Part shown: in pieces, positions 8,577 to 18,366 of the stretch
Layout: every line of letters begins with the position of its first letter
How positions within the stretch are numbered: the first letter of the stretch is position 1
From: Marinibaculum pumilum
GTDB taxonomy: Bacteria > Pseudomonadota > Alphaproteobacteria > Ferrovibrionales > Ferrovibrionaceae
Reading direction: 5' to 3'
Assembly (NCBI RefSeq): GCF_042646425.1
Contig: NZ_JBHRTR010000031.1
Coordinates: forward strand, 372,001-436,000
Length of the DNA: 64,000 nucleotides
Made by a program: the position numbers and the translations under genes
Notes under the pieces: model-generated
What the model was told of the DNA's origin: nothing
Databases searched by the model: none
The model's input: the letters and a program-made list of their open reading frames with translations, nothing else

Positions 8577-9671
8577 TCAGCCGCCGGTGACGCTCATATG
8601 GCGATTGACGGAGGGCGTCTTCCGCCGCCGGTCGATGACGAAATCGTGACCCTTGGGCTTTCGGGCGATGGCCTCTTCCAGCGCCAGATCCAGGGCGGCA
8701 TCGTCGGCACCGTCGCGCAGGACCGCACGAAGATCGGCGGCATCCTCCTGTCCCAGGCACATGTACAGGGTGCCGGTACAGGTCAGGCGGACCCGGTTGC
8801 AGCTTTCACAGAAATTGTGGGTCATCGGCGTGATGAAGCCCAGCCGGCGGCCGGTTTCCGCCACGGTCACGTAGCGGGCGGGCCCGCCGGTCTGATAATC
8901 GCTGTCGGTCAATGTCCAGCGGCGGGACAGGTCGGCCCGCAGCATCGACAGGGGCAGGTACTGGTCCACCCGCGCCACGCTGTCCAACTCGCCCATCGGC
9001 ATGGTTTCGATGAAGACCAGGTCAAAGCCCTCTTCGCCGCACCAGGCGATCAGGCGGTCCGCTTCGTCGTCGTTGGTGCCCTTCAGCGCCACGGTGTTGA
9101 TCTTTACCGCAAGGCCGGCCGCCTTGGCCGCGGCCAGGCCGTCCAGCACCTGTTCCAGCCGGCCCCAGCGGGTGATCCGGCGGAACTTCTCGGCATCAAG
9201 GGTATCGATGGAGACATTGATGCGCCGCACGCCGGCCCGGAACAGGTCGTCGGCATGGCGGGCGAGCTGGCTGCCGTTCGTCGTCACGGTCAGCTCCGAC
9301 AGGCCCTGCCCGGGACCCTGGCCCAGGCGCCCGCCCAGGCTGTCGAACAGCGACATCACGCCGCGCCGGACCAGCGGCTCGCCGCCGGTGATCCGGATCT
9401 TCCGGACGCCGCGGCGGATGAACGCCGCGCAGAGCCGGTCGAGCTCCTCCAGGGTCAGCAGTTCCGCCTTCGGCAGGAAGGTCATGTTCTCTGCCATGCA
9501 GTACTGGCACCGGAAGTCGCAGCGGTCGGTCACGGAAACGCGCAGGTAGGTGATCGCCCGGCCAAAGGGGTCGACGAGCGGTTCCCGGCCGCCGGCCGCC
9601 CGGCTCGTTGCGTCGGGCACCGGTGCATCCTGCGGGGCAGGGGCAATATCGCTCTGGGCATGAAAGTTCAT
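8577..9671 (-). CDS. moaA: GTP 3',8-cyclase (molybdenum cofactor biosynthesis)
   Basis: Radical-SAM enzyme that makes 3',8-cyclo-GTP, the first step of molybdopterin synthesis. The N-terminal 4Fe-4S site CDFRCQYC, the second cluster CESCNRVRLTC...C near the C-terminus and the final Gly-Gly are all present. RITGGEPLVRRG is the SAM-binding GGE motif. The family is about 330-350 residues; this start (MNFHAQSD) gives 364, and two earlier in-frame ATGs (at 9710 and 9728) are possible. AAAGGA lies about 15 bases before the chosen ATG, which is rather far. Molybdopterin is needed by the CO dehydrogenase encoded at the other end of the window. Confidence 0.93.
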   Translation of the reverse strand: MNFHAQSDIAPAPQDAPVPDATSRAAGGREPLVDPFGRAITYLRVSVTDRCDFRCQYCMAENMTFLPKAELLTLEELDRLCAAFIRRGVRKIRITGGEPLVRRGVMSLFDSLGGRLGQGPGQGLSELTVTTNGSQLARHADDLFRAGVRRINVSIDTLDAEKFRRITRWGRLEQVLDGLAAAKAAGLAVKINTVALKGTNDDEADRLIAWCGEEGFDLVFIETMPMGELDSVARVDQYLPLSMLRADLSRRWTLTDSDYQTGGPARYVTVAETGRRLGFITPMTHNFCESCNRVRLTCTGTLYMCLGQEDAADLRAVLRDGADDAALDLALEEAIARKPKGHDFVIDRRRKTPSVNRHMSVTGG

Positions 9672-9815
9672 GACGGCCCGCTGCTGTCCTTTCGTGCCGG
9701 CAGCCGCCATCGGCGGGCGGACACGCATCCATGGCGCTGCCGGTCTTTCGCTATATCCACCTGACTATATAGGGTTGCGGGCGGTCGCGTCATCCGCCAA
9801 TTGGCCGGGGGCCCG

Positions 9816-11030
<1,215 letters not shown>

Positions 11031-11208
11031 TATGCCCGTCCTTCCATGACCTCGCCCGCGCCCCTTCGGCGGGGAGGGGGAGTGTTGTCTGTGTCGCAGC
11101 CCGGCAGGCATGGTAGACGAAATCCATTCATTGTGTATCCCGGACCGCAGCGGCATCGCCGGCGATCCGGCGCAGCGGCGGCGTCCGGCCCCGCCGGAGG
11201 AAGCGGAC

Positions 11209-12831
11209 ATGGCGAAGAGCGAACTGGCCGAGGCGCGCAGCCACATGGCAGAGGGCCGCTGGCCCGAGGCGATCCGGGCGCTGACGGCAGCGGCCGGTGG
11301 CGAGGGACCGGACAGCCGCGAGGCGCTGCTTCTTCTGTCGCAGGTCTTCCGCCGGCTGGGGCGCCCGGAGCAGGCCGTCCAGGCACTGGAGATGATCCTG
11401 TCGCGCGATCCGTCGGACGCCGAGGCAAAGTTCCAGCTTGCCAACATCGCCTCCGAGATGGGCGCCGGGGACGGTGCCGAGCGCCTGTACCGGGAGCTCC
11501 TGCAGGCCGTGCCGGATTCCCTTCCTGTCCGGAACAACCTGGCCAACCTGCTGCGCGGCCTGCACCGTCCCGAGGAGGCACTTCAGGTCATGGATGCCGC
11601 CATGGGGCAGGGACGCGACAGCGCGGACGCCATGTCCACCTATGGCCTCTGCGCGATGGAGTGCGGCGACCTGGACGGTGCCAGGCAGGCGTTCGAGCGC
11701 GCCCTGCGCCTGGACCCGGGGCATGGCCAGGCCCGCGCCAACCTGGGCGAGCTGCTGCTGCTGACCGGAGAGATTGCGGCCGGGCTGGCGGAACTGGAGG
11801 CCGCCCGCCGCCAGCTCGACAGCCCGGCGCAGGTCGATGTGAACCTGGCCTATGCCCGCTTCCTGGAAGGCGAGTATCGCGCCGGATGGGAGGCGTTCGA
11901 GAGCCGCTTCGATGCCGCGGCGCCGACGGAGCGGCCGCCGCGGCCCTTCACGCAGCGGCGCTGGCGCGGCGAGAAGGTTGCCGGCGCCGTGCTGGTCTGG
12001 GGCGAGCAGGGGGTGGGCGACGAGATCGTCTTCGCCTCGATGATCCCGGATGCGATGCGGCGGGCGGAGCGGATCGTGCTGGAATGCGAGCCGCGGCTGG
12101 CACCGCTGTTTGCGCGCTCCTTCCCGGCGGTCGACGTGGTGCCGCGCAGCGACCCCCCGGCGCCGCGCCTGCAGGCGCCGGACATCGCCGCTCAGATCCC
12201 GCTAGCCTCCCTCGGCGGCATCTTCCGGAACCGGCGGGAGGACTTCCCCGCCGACACCGCCGGTACCGCGGCTGGCGCCTATCTGCATGCCGATCCGGAC
12301 CTGCGGCGGGGCCTGCGCGCACGCTATCGGCAGTTGGGGGAGGGGCCCCTGGTGGGCCTGTCCTGGCGGTCGGTGAATGCCCGGGCGGGGCCGGCGAAGT
12401 CGATGGCGCTGACCGACCTCTCCGAGCTGCTGGCCGTGCGGCCGGCGACCTTCGTCAACCTGCAATACGGCGATGTCGAAACGGAGGTGGCGGACCTGCG
12501 GCAGCGCACCGGCATCCGGATCATCCAGGATTCCGCGGTCGACCAGATGCGCGACATGGATGCCTTCGCCGCCCAGGTGGCGGCGCTGGACCTGGTCATC
12601 ACGGTCAGCAATACGGCGGCCCATGTCGCCGGCGCGCTCGGCCGGCCGACCTGGGCCATGGTGCCTGCCGGGCCGGGGCTTCGCTGGTACTGGGGCCGCA
12701 GCGGCGTCGCCTGCCCCTGGTATGGCAGCCTGCGCCTCTACCGCCAGCCGATGCCGGGACGCTGGCACGGCCTGCTGGCGGAAATGACGGCGGCCTTCCG
12801 GGACTGGCAGCCGCCGTCGGTGGACGATTAG
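11209..12831 (+). CDS. TPR protein with GT9/heptosyltransferase-like C-terminus
   Basis: About 540 residues. The first ~200 form at least five tetratricopeptide repeats (FRRLGRPEQAVQALEMIL; NLLRGLHRPEEALQVMDAA; YGLCAMECGDLDGARQAFERAL). The second half resembles the TPR-linked glycosyltransferase-9-like domain: VLVWGEQGVGDEIVFASM, later GLSWRS and DLVITVSNTAAHVAGALGRPTWAM, the donor-side signature. GGAGGAAG 5 bases upstream fixes the ATG. A longer frame starting 99 bases upstream has no ribosome site. Such proteins often sit near flagellin or surface-glycan genes, which suggests a glycosyltransferase role. Its stop overlaps the stop of the convergent glycosidase-like gene by 4 bases. Confidence 0.8.
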   Translation: MAKSELAEARSHMAEGRWPEAIRALTAAAGGEGPDSREALLLLSQVFRRLGRPEQAVQALEMILSRDPSDAEAKFQLANIASEMGAGDGAERLYRELLQAVPDSLPVRNNLANLLRGLHRPEEALQVMDAAMGQGRDSADAMSTYGLCAMECGDLDGARQAFERALRLDPGHGQARANLGELLLLTGEIAAGLAELEAARRQLDSPAQVDVNLAYARFLEGEYRAGWEAFESRFDAAAPTERPPRPFTQRRWRGEKVAGAVLVWGEQGVGDEIVFASMIPDAMRRAERIVLECEPRLAPLFARSFPAVDVVPRSDPPAPRLQAPDIAAQIPLASLGGIFRNRREDFPADTAGTAAGAYLHADPDLRRGLRARYRQLGEGPLVGLSWRSVNARAGPAKSMALTDLSELLAVRPATFVNLQYGDVETEVADLRQRTGIRIIQDSAVDQMRDMDAFAAQVAALDLVITVSNTAAHVAGALGRPTWAMVPAGPGLRWYWGRSGVACPWYGSLRLYRQPMPGRWHGLLAEMTAAFRDWQPPSVDD

Positions 12832-14276
12832 ACGGACGAACGGGAAGCGGCGAAGCGGAAGCTGTACAGCTCGGCCTTGTGCAGCCTGAACAGCAGCCGT
12901 ACCGGCCGCCCTGGCGACACTTCCGGCGTGTCCGGGCCGGTCCAGGACAGGGCAAGGTCGGTGTCGTCGATGCCGCCCAGCACGGCGCTCTCCGCGATCA
13001 CCCGGCTATCCTCGGCGTCCAGCAGCAGCGCCTGCAGGCTGCCGTGCGGCGCCCGGACGTTCATCCGGAGCCCGCCCACCGCATCCGGCAGGACGGCCGT
13101 GACCAGTTCGCCGGGCATGTAGCCGGCCGCGAGGCAGGCGAAGCCGTCCAGCCGGAGCCGGGCGCGGCCGATCGCATTTTCCCGGTAGCGGCCATCGTCA
13201 TGCCGGACATTGACCCCGCCATAATAGATCCAGATGGCGTCCGGATCGGTGGCCGGGGCGACCACCGGGACGGAGGCCGGATAAATGCTGCCGGCATCCC
13301 AGCTGCCGGCGCCGCCGACCGGCAGGATGGTGCGCCGGTCGGCCGCCCGCTGCCAGTTGCCGTCGGTCCCCTCCGCGGCCAGTTCGACCTCTACCCGCTT
13401 GTCGTCGGGGCTGTTGCGATAGACCCAGAGCAGGCCGAGGCGGGTGCCGAAATAGTCGAACCCGCTCATGCCGTAGAATTCGGTGCCTTCCGGATCGCGC
13501 CAGTCGGGCCTGAGGATGACCTTCGCCGGCTCCCAGGTGCGGAAGTCGCTGCTCCGCGTCCGCCCGACGACCCGGAAATGCCGTTCCTCGCGCACGCCGA
13601 TCTTGAAATATGCGGCATAGCGGCCGTCCTCCTGACGGCTCATGGCAGAGGCATCGACCTCCCCGCCGACGATCGGCTGCGGCTGACAGGCGCGCCAGGA
13701 CAGGCCGTCGGGGGAGGTCGCGGTGAACAGGCCTTCGCCTGCCATCGGCTGCCAGCCCTGCTTGCGGGCCGGCAGGGGGAAGGGATCGCCATGGGCGGCA
13801 AGGTCGGCCTCCGACATGGCGTCCCAGTTCAGCAGCCTGTAGCGCGCCTCCGGCGCGGCCTGCGGGTCCAGCAGCACCGCCGGGCTCAGCAGCTGGCCAC
13901 GGCCGCGGCAGGTCGCCACGATGTTGCTGGGCTCGCCGCGCGGCGTCGCCAGTCCGGTCGTCGGCTTGGTCCAGACCCGTCCGTCCGCGCTCTCGGCATA
14001 GCCGATCGCGCTGTCGAAGCGGGGATCGTCATACCGGCCGCGCGCATAGATCTGGTACCACATGCGATAACGACTTCCGGACGCTGTGCCGAGGCAGCCG
14101 TCAGGATCTTCCAGCACGGTACCAAAGCAATTGAGACCGCCTTCCCAGGGCTGGTCGGCGACGACAAGCGGGTTGGTCGGATCCTTTTCTGCGACCGGCA
14201 CCTGCCGATACACGCCATGCGTCGAACTGATCCAGCGATCGTCGACGAACAGGTGCTTTCGTCCAGTGGCGCTCAT
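12828..14276 (-). CDS. Glycoside-hydrolase-like five-bladed beta-propeller protein
   Basis: About 482 residues with repeated blade motifs: HLFVDDRWI at the start, YRMWYQIYARG, IGYAESADGRVW, YAAYFKIG, FGTRLGLLWVYRN, IWIYYGGVNVRHDD. These resemble GH43/GH32-type or related beta-fructosidase-like propellers that carry acidic residues at the blade tips. No signal peptide is seen, so it is probably cytosolic. The C-terminal ~100 residues form a beta-sandwich-like domain. The frame is open 66 bases further upstream to an ATG without a ribosome site; the MSATGRKH start is chosen. Substrate and activity are unknown. It lies between a glycosyltransferase and the flagellin cluster. Confidence 0.7.
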   Translation of the reverse strand: MSATGRKHLFVDDRWISSTHGVYRQVPVAEKDPTNPLVVADQPWEGGLNCFGTVLEDPDGCLGTASGSRYRMWYQIYARGRYDDPRFDSAIGYAESADGRVWTKPTTGLATPRGEPSNIVATCRGRGQLLSPAVLLDPQAAPEARYRLLNWDAMSEADLAAHGDPFPLPARKQGWQPMAGEGLFTATSPDGLSWRACQPQPIVGGEVDASAMSRQEDGRYAAYFKIGVREERHFRVVGRTRSSDFRTWEPAKVILRPDWRDPEGTEFYGMSGFDYFGTRLGLLWVYRNSPDDKRVEVELAAEGTDGNWQRAADRRTILPVGGAGSWDAGSIYPASVPVVAPATDPDAIWIYYGGVNVRHDDGRYRENAIGRARLRLDGFACLAAGYMPGELVTAVLPDAVGGLRMNVRAPHGSLQALLLDAEDSRVIAESAVLGGIDDTDLALSWTGPDTPEVSPGRPVRLLFRLHKAELYSFRFAASRSSV

Positions 14277-14369
14277 GTCCGTCACGTCATCAGTTCCTGG
14301 GCAGTGGCAAATATCAGCAATTTGATCTTTATCACCGAGCATCTATTGCCGGATTCCGATCCCACGATA

Positions 14370-14396
14370 GGCGGGTCTTGCCGGGCAAAGTTTGCA
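14370..14396. promoter_or_regulatory. Two tandem FlbD-like enhancer palindromes upstream of flagellin 1
   Basis: GGCG-N5-TGCC at 14370-14382 and GGCA-N5-TGCA at 14384-14396, each one base off the GGCA-N5-TGCC pattern found elsewhere in the window. They lie about 100 bases before the -24 element, as at flbT. FlbD binding is inferred from their likeness to Caulobacter ftr sites. Confidence 0.5.
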
Positions 14397-14492
14397 TTCC
14401 AGCCCCTTTCGGGTTCGCCGAAAGCGGTCATTCGGTTCTTCAAATAACTATAACATATTGAAAAATATAGAAAAAATGAGCGGCAGGTAAAC

Positions 14493-14508
14493 TGGCAAGC
14501 CGCTTGCT
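14493..14508 (+). promoter_or_regulatory. Sigma-54 promoter of flagellin 1
   Basis: TGGCAAGCCGCTTGCT: GG and GC exactly 10 bases apart, with the -12 TTGCT intact and one mismatch to TGGCACG. Start of transcription is expected near 14519, giving a leader of about 97 bases. Confidence 0.8.
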
Positions 14509-14615
14509 GTTAGCCGGCCGGGAGCGTTCGGTCCGACCGGACGCATTCGATTGAAGTTGCCCATGTCGAAGGTGCGGCGGCGGCCGGCAACAGGTGGAAG
14601 AAGGGAATGTAACAC

Positions 14616-15506
14616 ATGGCCGATATCGCCCTTTCCGCGAGCATTCGGTCCAACCTGCTCTCGCTGCAGCGGACCGACAGTCTGGCCCAGCGGACCGAAA
14701 CCCGTCTGGCGACGGGCCGCAAGGTCAACTCAGCCATTGATGATGCCGTCGCATTCTTCGCCGCCAAGGCGTTGTCTGACCGTGCGTCCGATTTCAACGA
14801 CCGCAAGGATGCCATCGGGCAGGCGGTCTCGACCCTGCAGGCCGCCAACGATGCGGTCGACGCGGTCGACAGCACCCTGCGGCAGCTGAAGGGTCTGCTG
14901 CAGAGCGCGAAGACCGCCTCGACGACCGAGCGGAATGCGCTGCAGAGCCAGTTCAACACCCTCGCCGAGCAGATGAACCAGCTGTTCAACGACTCTGCCT
15001 ATCAGGGTCTGAACCTGCTGAACTCCTCGACCTCGGTCCTGCGGGTGGACTTCTCGACCAGCTCCAACGCCCAGCTGAGCGTGCAGGGCAAGAACCTGCT
15101 GGTTTCCTCGACCACCAGCGGTGCGCTGTTCACCTCGATCGGCGCGACGGCTGCCGGCTCCCTGGCCTGCAACATCATCGCCTTCTCGGCGGCGAGTTCG
15201 GTCTCTTTCGCTTCTGCGTCGGTCAGCAACTTCGACCGGGGCATCTCCAGGATCGACGACGCGATCACGACCCTGCGTTCGACGGCGGCGCAGCTCGGCT
15301 CGAACGTCACCTTCCTGAACACCCGCCTCGATTTCTCGGTCAAGTACATCAACACCCTGGAGACGGGGTCCGACAAGCTCACCCTGGCGGACATCAACGA
15401 AGAAGGCGCCAACCTGGTGGCCCTGCAGACCCGGCAGCAGCTGGCCCTGCAGGCATTGTCCTTCGCCGGCCAGAACGAGCGGGCCGTCCTTTCCCTCTTC
15501 GGCTGA
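14616..15506 (+). CDS. fliC: Flagellin 1 (divergent copy)
   Basis: Filament subunit, exported by the flagellar type III system. The 296-residue protein has the D0/D1 N-terminal pattern (LATGRKVNSAIDDAVAFFAAKALSDRAS) and the matching C-terminal D1/D0 helices ending LALQALSFAGQNERAVLSLFG. The middle is short, so no D2/D3 domains exist. A single Cys occurs in SLACNIIAFS. It is the most diverged of six tandem copies (e.g. FAAKALSD, FNDRKDAIGQAVSTLQ, NQLFNDSAYQ). It has its own sigma-54 promoter and is followed by a terminator and a long gap, so it forms a separate transcription unit and may be a distinct filament segment. Confidence 0.95.
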   Translation: MADIALSASIRSNLLSLQRTDSLAQRTETRLATGRKVNSAIDDAVAFFAAKALSDRASDFNDRKDAIGQAVSTLQAANDAVDAVDSTLRQLKGLLQSAKTASTTERNALQSQFNTLAEQMNQLFNDSAYQGLNLLNSSTSVLRVDFSTSSNAQLSVQGKNLLVSSTTSGALFTSIGATAAGSLACNIIAFSAASSVSFASASVSNFDRGISRIDDAITTLRSTAAQLGSNVTFLNTRLDFSVKYINTLETGSDKLTLADINEEGANLVALQTRQQLALQALSFAGQNERAVLSLFG

Positions 15507-15603
15507 TCGGCCGAAGCGCTTCTTCCACCCCGGCCCGGCCGGCGTCCCCGGGGCGCAGGCCGGGCCTGGCGGTGGCGCCGCCGGGCGTCATGTGCCGGCC
15601 TTG

Positions 15604-15625
15604 CCCGCCGCGAGCGGGTTTTTTT
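15604..15625 (+). terminator. Rho-independent terminator after flagellin 1
   Basis: CCCGC and GCGGG arms around a 5-base loop, followed directly by seven T residues. About 100 bases after the flagellin 1 stop. Confidence 0.75.
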
Positions 15626-15936
15626 CTTTCGTCCAGCCGTCCTCCCGCTTGGCAAGCGGCGCCCGACGTCCGTCCGGGCGGACTGGCGGGCTGGCCGTCC
15701 TCCGGATGCGGTCCCGGCTGCTGCTCCTCGGTGTCGCGCCGGCATGCCCCGATATGGGCGGCACCGGTCCTTTCGTGCGCCGCCTGCCGGCACAGCCGGC
15801 TTGCATCGGGTCCGTGTCGTCCCGGTTTGCCTCCTCAAGGCGGCTCCTTATGTCACCTATCCCCGGCGCATTGTTCTCCAGGATGTCTTTTCCCCGGCCG
15901 GGACGCGTCGGTCCTGCCGCTGGCGCGGGACACGAC

Positions 15937-16171
15937 GGCAAATTCTGCCGTCCGCTGCAGGCAGCTTCTGCAGCCCCGGCAGAAAATGCAGCGCGCGCCC
16001 GGCAAAACCTGCCGATGGATCCCGCGCCGGGTGGGAAAATCCTGCCGGACCGTGCCGGTCGCCTGGCATGGATTGCCAGCTAGGCAGGTTTGTCCGGATG
16101 GTTTTTCGCGGATTTCTGCAGATTCCAGCCCCTCGGCCTGTGCGGGAAAAAACGAGCCGGCAGGTCCTGCC
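15937..16171. promoter_or_regulatory. Array of about seven GGCA-N5-TGCC palindromes (FlbD-like enhancer)
   Basis: Copies with a 5-base spacer start at 15937, 15960 (TGCA right arm), 15978 (TGCA), 16001, 16034 (GGAA left arm), 16065 and 16159; a weaker one starts at 16083. The sites at 15937, 16001, 16065 and 16159 are perfect, and some extend to CCGGCA/TGCCGG. The last copy nearly touches the -24 element. The pattern resembles ftr enhancers bound by FlbD in Caulobacter; binding here is inferred. The site touching the promoter could act in repression. Confidence 0.6.
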
Positions 16172-16176
16172 GGTTC

Positions 16177-16192
16177 TGGCACGCTCTGTGCT
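16177..16192 (+). promoter_or_regulatory. Sigma-54 promoter of the flagellin 2-6 cluster
   Basis: TGGCACGCTCTGTGCT: perfect TGGCACG, GG-N10-GC spacing and one mismatch in TTGC. Start of transcription is expected near 16203, at the foot of a hairpin in the leader. Confidence 0.8.
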
Positions 16193-16200
16193 AGGATGTG

Positions 16201-16231
16201 CCTGCCCGGAAAATCCGGGGGATCGAGCAGG
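16201..16231 (+). other. Hairpin at the 5' end of the flagellin 2 leader
   Basis: An inner stem CCCGG/CCGGG with loop AAAAT lies inside outer arms CCTGC/GCAGG. It would form the very 5' end of the transcript from the sigma-54 promoter. It could stabilise the mRNA or be a target of FlbT, which in Caulobacter acts on a flagellin leader; the role here is inferred. Confidence 0.5.
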
Positions 16232-16287
16232 CGAAACAAGCCCGCCGGTCCGGTGCACATACAACAGTTCCAGAAAGGAGCTGACCA

Positions 16288-17178
16288 ATGGCTGAAATAG
16301 CCCTTAGTTCGTCCATCCGGACGAATCTGCTGTCCCTGCAGCGCACGGATTCCCTGGCGCAGCGGACCGAGACCCGCCTGGCAACCGGCCGGAAGGTCAA
16401 TTCCGCCATCGACGATGCGGTGGCGTTCTTCCAGGCGAAGGCGCTGAGCGACCGCGCCAGCGACATTTCCGACCGCAAGTCCGAGATCAACCAGGCCATT
16501 TCCAGCCTGCAGGCGGCGAATGACGGCGTGGAAGCCGTCGACAGCACCCTGCGGCAGCTGAAGGGCATTCTGCAGAGCGCCAAGACCGCCTCGACCACCG
16601 AGCAGCAGGCGCTGCAGACGCAGTTCAACACCCTGTCCGAGCAGCTGAACCAGATCCTGAACGACAGTTCGTACCAGGGCCTGAACCTGCTGAATTCCTC
16701 GACGGCGAAGCTGACCGTCCAGTTCTCCGACAGCTCGAACGCCAAGCTCGACGTCCAGGGCAAGAACCTGCTGGTCTCCTCGACCACCAGCGGCGCGCTG
16801 TTCACCTCCATCGGGGCGACGGCAGCCGGCTCCCTGGCCTGCAACATCATCGCCTTCTCGGCGGCGAGTTCCGTCGCCTTCACCAGCGCCAGCGTGTCGA
16901 ACTTCGACCGCGGGATTGCCCGCATCGACGATGCGATCACGCGACTGCGCTCGACGGCGGCCGACCTGGGTTCGAACGTCACCTTCCTGAACACCCGCCT
17001 GGATTTCTCCCAGTCCTATGTCGACACCCTGGAGACGGGGTCCGACAAGCTGACCCTGGCGGACATCAACGAGGAAGGCGCCAACCTGGTGGCGCTGCAG
17101 ACCCGGCAGCAGCTGGCCCTGCAGGCGCTGTCCTTCGCCGGCCAGAACGAGCGGGCCGTCCTCTCGCTCTTCGGTTAA
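16288..17178 (+). CDS. fliC: Flagellin 2
   Basis: A 296-residue filament subunit with N-terminal D0/D1 helices (RTDSLAQRTETRLATGRKVNSA) and C-terminal helices ending LSLFG. The central region is only about 90 residues, so the filament surface is thin. Cys185 lies in SLACNIIAF. It differs from flagellin 3 at only a few positions (S22/A22, I187/V187 and the final Gly). AAAGGAG sits 8 bases before the ATG inside a TTCCAGAAAGGAG leader element shared with most copies. It is the first gene behind the sigma-54 promoter at 16177 and so probably heads the five-gene transcript. Confidence 0.95.
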   Translation: MAEIALSSSIRTNLLSLQRTDSLAQRTETRLATGRKVNSAIDDAVAFFQAKALSDRASDISDRKSEINQAISSLQAANDGVEAVDSTLRQLKGILQSAKTASTTEQQALQTQFNTLSEQLNQILNDSSYQGLNLLNSSTAKLTVQFSDSSNAKLDVQGKNLLVSSTTSGALFTSIGATAAGSLACNIIAFSAASSVAFTSASVSNFDRGIARIDDAITRLRSTAADLGSNVTFLNTRLDFSQSYVDTLETGSDKLTLADINEEGANLVALQTRQQLALQALSFAGQNERAVLSLFG

Positions 17179-17223
17179 GGGCAGGCGGCGCACCGCATCC
17201 CCGTACATAGTCCGATTTGAGTA

Positions 17224-17250
17224 GCGCAGGTCGCCAAAGGCGACCTGCGC
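17224..17250 (+). other. Perfect 12-bp hairpin between flagellins 2 and 3
   Basis: GCGCAGGTCGCC and its exact complement are separated by AAA, with no T-run after it. Reads as an mRNA stabiliser, processing or pausing site rather than a terminator, because flagellin 3 has no strong promoter of its own. Confidence 0.6.
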
Positions 17251-17338
17251 CCGGAGACCACGCAGGACGCGGCAAGCGGCCTGCGAACGACCCCGCGCAT
17301 CCAGAATGGGCCGGCGCGGTTCCAGAAAGGAACGTTAC

Positions 17339-18226
17339 ATGGCTGAGATCGCCCTTAGTTCGTCCATCCGTACGAACCTCCTGTCCCTGCAGCGCACCGA
17401 TGCCCTGGCGCAGCGGACCGAGACCCGCCTGGCCACCGGCCGCAAGGTCAATTCCGCCATCGACGATGCGGTGGCGTTCTTCCAGGCGAAGGCGCTGAGC
17501 GACCGCGCCAGCGACATTTCCGACCGCAAGTCCGAGATCAACCAGGCCATTTCCAGCCTGCAGGCGGCGAATGACGGCGTGGAAGCCGTCGACAGCACCC
17601 TGCGGCAGCTGAAGGGCATTCTGCAGAGCGCCAAGACCGCCTCGACCACCGAGCAGCAGGCGCTGCAGACCCAGTTCAACACCCTGTCCGAGCAGCTGAA
17701 CCAGATCCTGAACGACTCGTCGTACCAGGGCCTGAACCTGCTGAATTCGTCGACGGCGAAGCTGACCGTGCAGTTCTCGGACAGCTCGAACGCGAAGCTG
17801 GACGTGCAGGGCAAGAACCTGCTGGTCTCCTCGACCACCAGCGGCGCGCTGTTCACGTCCATCGGCGCCACGGCGGCGGGGTCGCTCGCCTGCAACGTCA
17901 TCGCCTTCTCGGCGGCCAGTTCGGTGGCCTTCACCAGCGCCAGCGTGTCGAACTTCGACCGCGGGATTGCCCGCATCGACGATGCGATCACGCGACTGCG
18001 CTCGACGGCGGCCGACCTGGGTTCGAACGTCACCTTCCTGAACACCCGCCTGGATTTCTCCCAGTCCTATGTCGACACCCTGGAGACCGGGTCCGACAAG
18101 CTGACCCTGGCGGATATCAACGAGGAAGGCGCCAATCTTGTCGCCCTGCAGACCCGGCAGCAGCTGGCCCTGCAGGCCTTGTCCTTCGCCGGTCAGAATG
18201 AGCGGGCCGTTCTCTCGCTGTTCTAA
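17339..18226 (+). CDS. fliC: Flagellin 3
   Basis: A 295-residue subunit, almost identical to flagellin 2 but ending LSLF without the final Gly. The ATG follows TTCCAGAAAGGAACG; an in-frame ATG 33 bases upstream would add unrelated residues and is not used. A poor sigma-54-like match (GGCAAGCGGCCTGC, 17271-17284) precedes it, but transcription from flagellin 2 is more likely. Nucleotide identity with flagellin 2 is very high over the first two-thirds, while synonymous differences gather in the stretch encoding the middle region. That patchiness suggests recent duplication or gene conversion. Confidence 0.95.
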   Translation: MAEIALSSSIRTNLLSLQRTDALAQRTETRLATGRKVNSAIDDAVAFFQAKALSDRASDISDRKSEINQAISSLQAANDGVEAVDSTLRQLKGILQSAKTASTTEQQALQTQFNTLSEQLNQILNDSSYQGLNLLNSSTAKLTVQFSDSSNAKLDVQGKNLLVSSTTSGALFTSIGATAAGSLACNVIAFSAASSVAFTSASVSNFDRGIARIDDAITRLRSTAADLGSNVTFLNTRLDFSQSYVDTLETGSDKLTLADINEEGANLVALQTRQQLALQALSFAGQNERAVLSLF

Positions 18227-18263
18227 TCCGGCAAGGCCTGAGCGGGGCCGCCGCCATCGCAGA

Positions 18264-18287
18264 CCGGGCAGGCGAAGCCTGACCCGG
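18264..18287 (+). other. Hairpin between flagellins 3 and 4
   Basis: CCGGGCAGGC and GCCTGACCCGG pair around GAA with one bulged base. No T-run follows. It is the counterpart of the hairpins in the other inter-flagellin gaps. Confidence 0.5.
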
Positions 18288-18366
18288 CGACGGGGGAGTC
18301 CGCCAGGTTCACCGAAGAGGTCCGAATGTCCTCAGTTTACCAAGGTTCCAGAAAGGGACTCCGATT

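Larger units (their letters stand above)
14277..14615. other. Intergenic region upstream of flagellin 1
   Basis: An AT-rich stretch around 14420-14480 (runs of A and T unlike the GC-rich neighbours) separates two GGCA-N5-TGCC-like palindromes near 14370-14396 from the sigma-54 promoter at 14493. Bendable DNA between enhancer and promoter fits looping by a sigma-54 activator. No gene is seen. Confidence 0.6.
15507..16287. other. Long gap between flagellin 1 and 2: terminator, enhancer array, promoter and leader
   Basis: No convincing gene: the open frames here have low-complexity Arg/Pro/Ala composition and no ribosome site. The first part holds a rho-independent terminator. The part from about 15937 to 16171 is filled with GGCA-N5-TGCC palindromes, then comes a sigma-54 promoter and a leader with a 5' hairpin. 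Confidence 0.7.

Noticed and set aside
15572..16300. 242-codon open frame between flagellins 1 and 2
   Set aside because: Arg/Pro/Ser-rich sequence with no family likeness, crossing a terminator and the palindrome array; it is explained by GC-rich DNA.
17271..17284. Sigma-54-like site before flagellin 3 (GGCAAGCGGCCTGC)
   Set aside because: Spacing is right but the first T of TGGC is lost and the -12 box is poor, so it is not called as a promoter.
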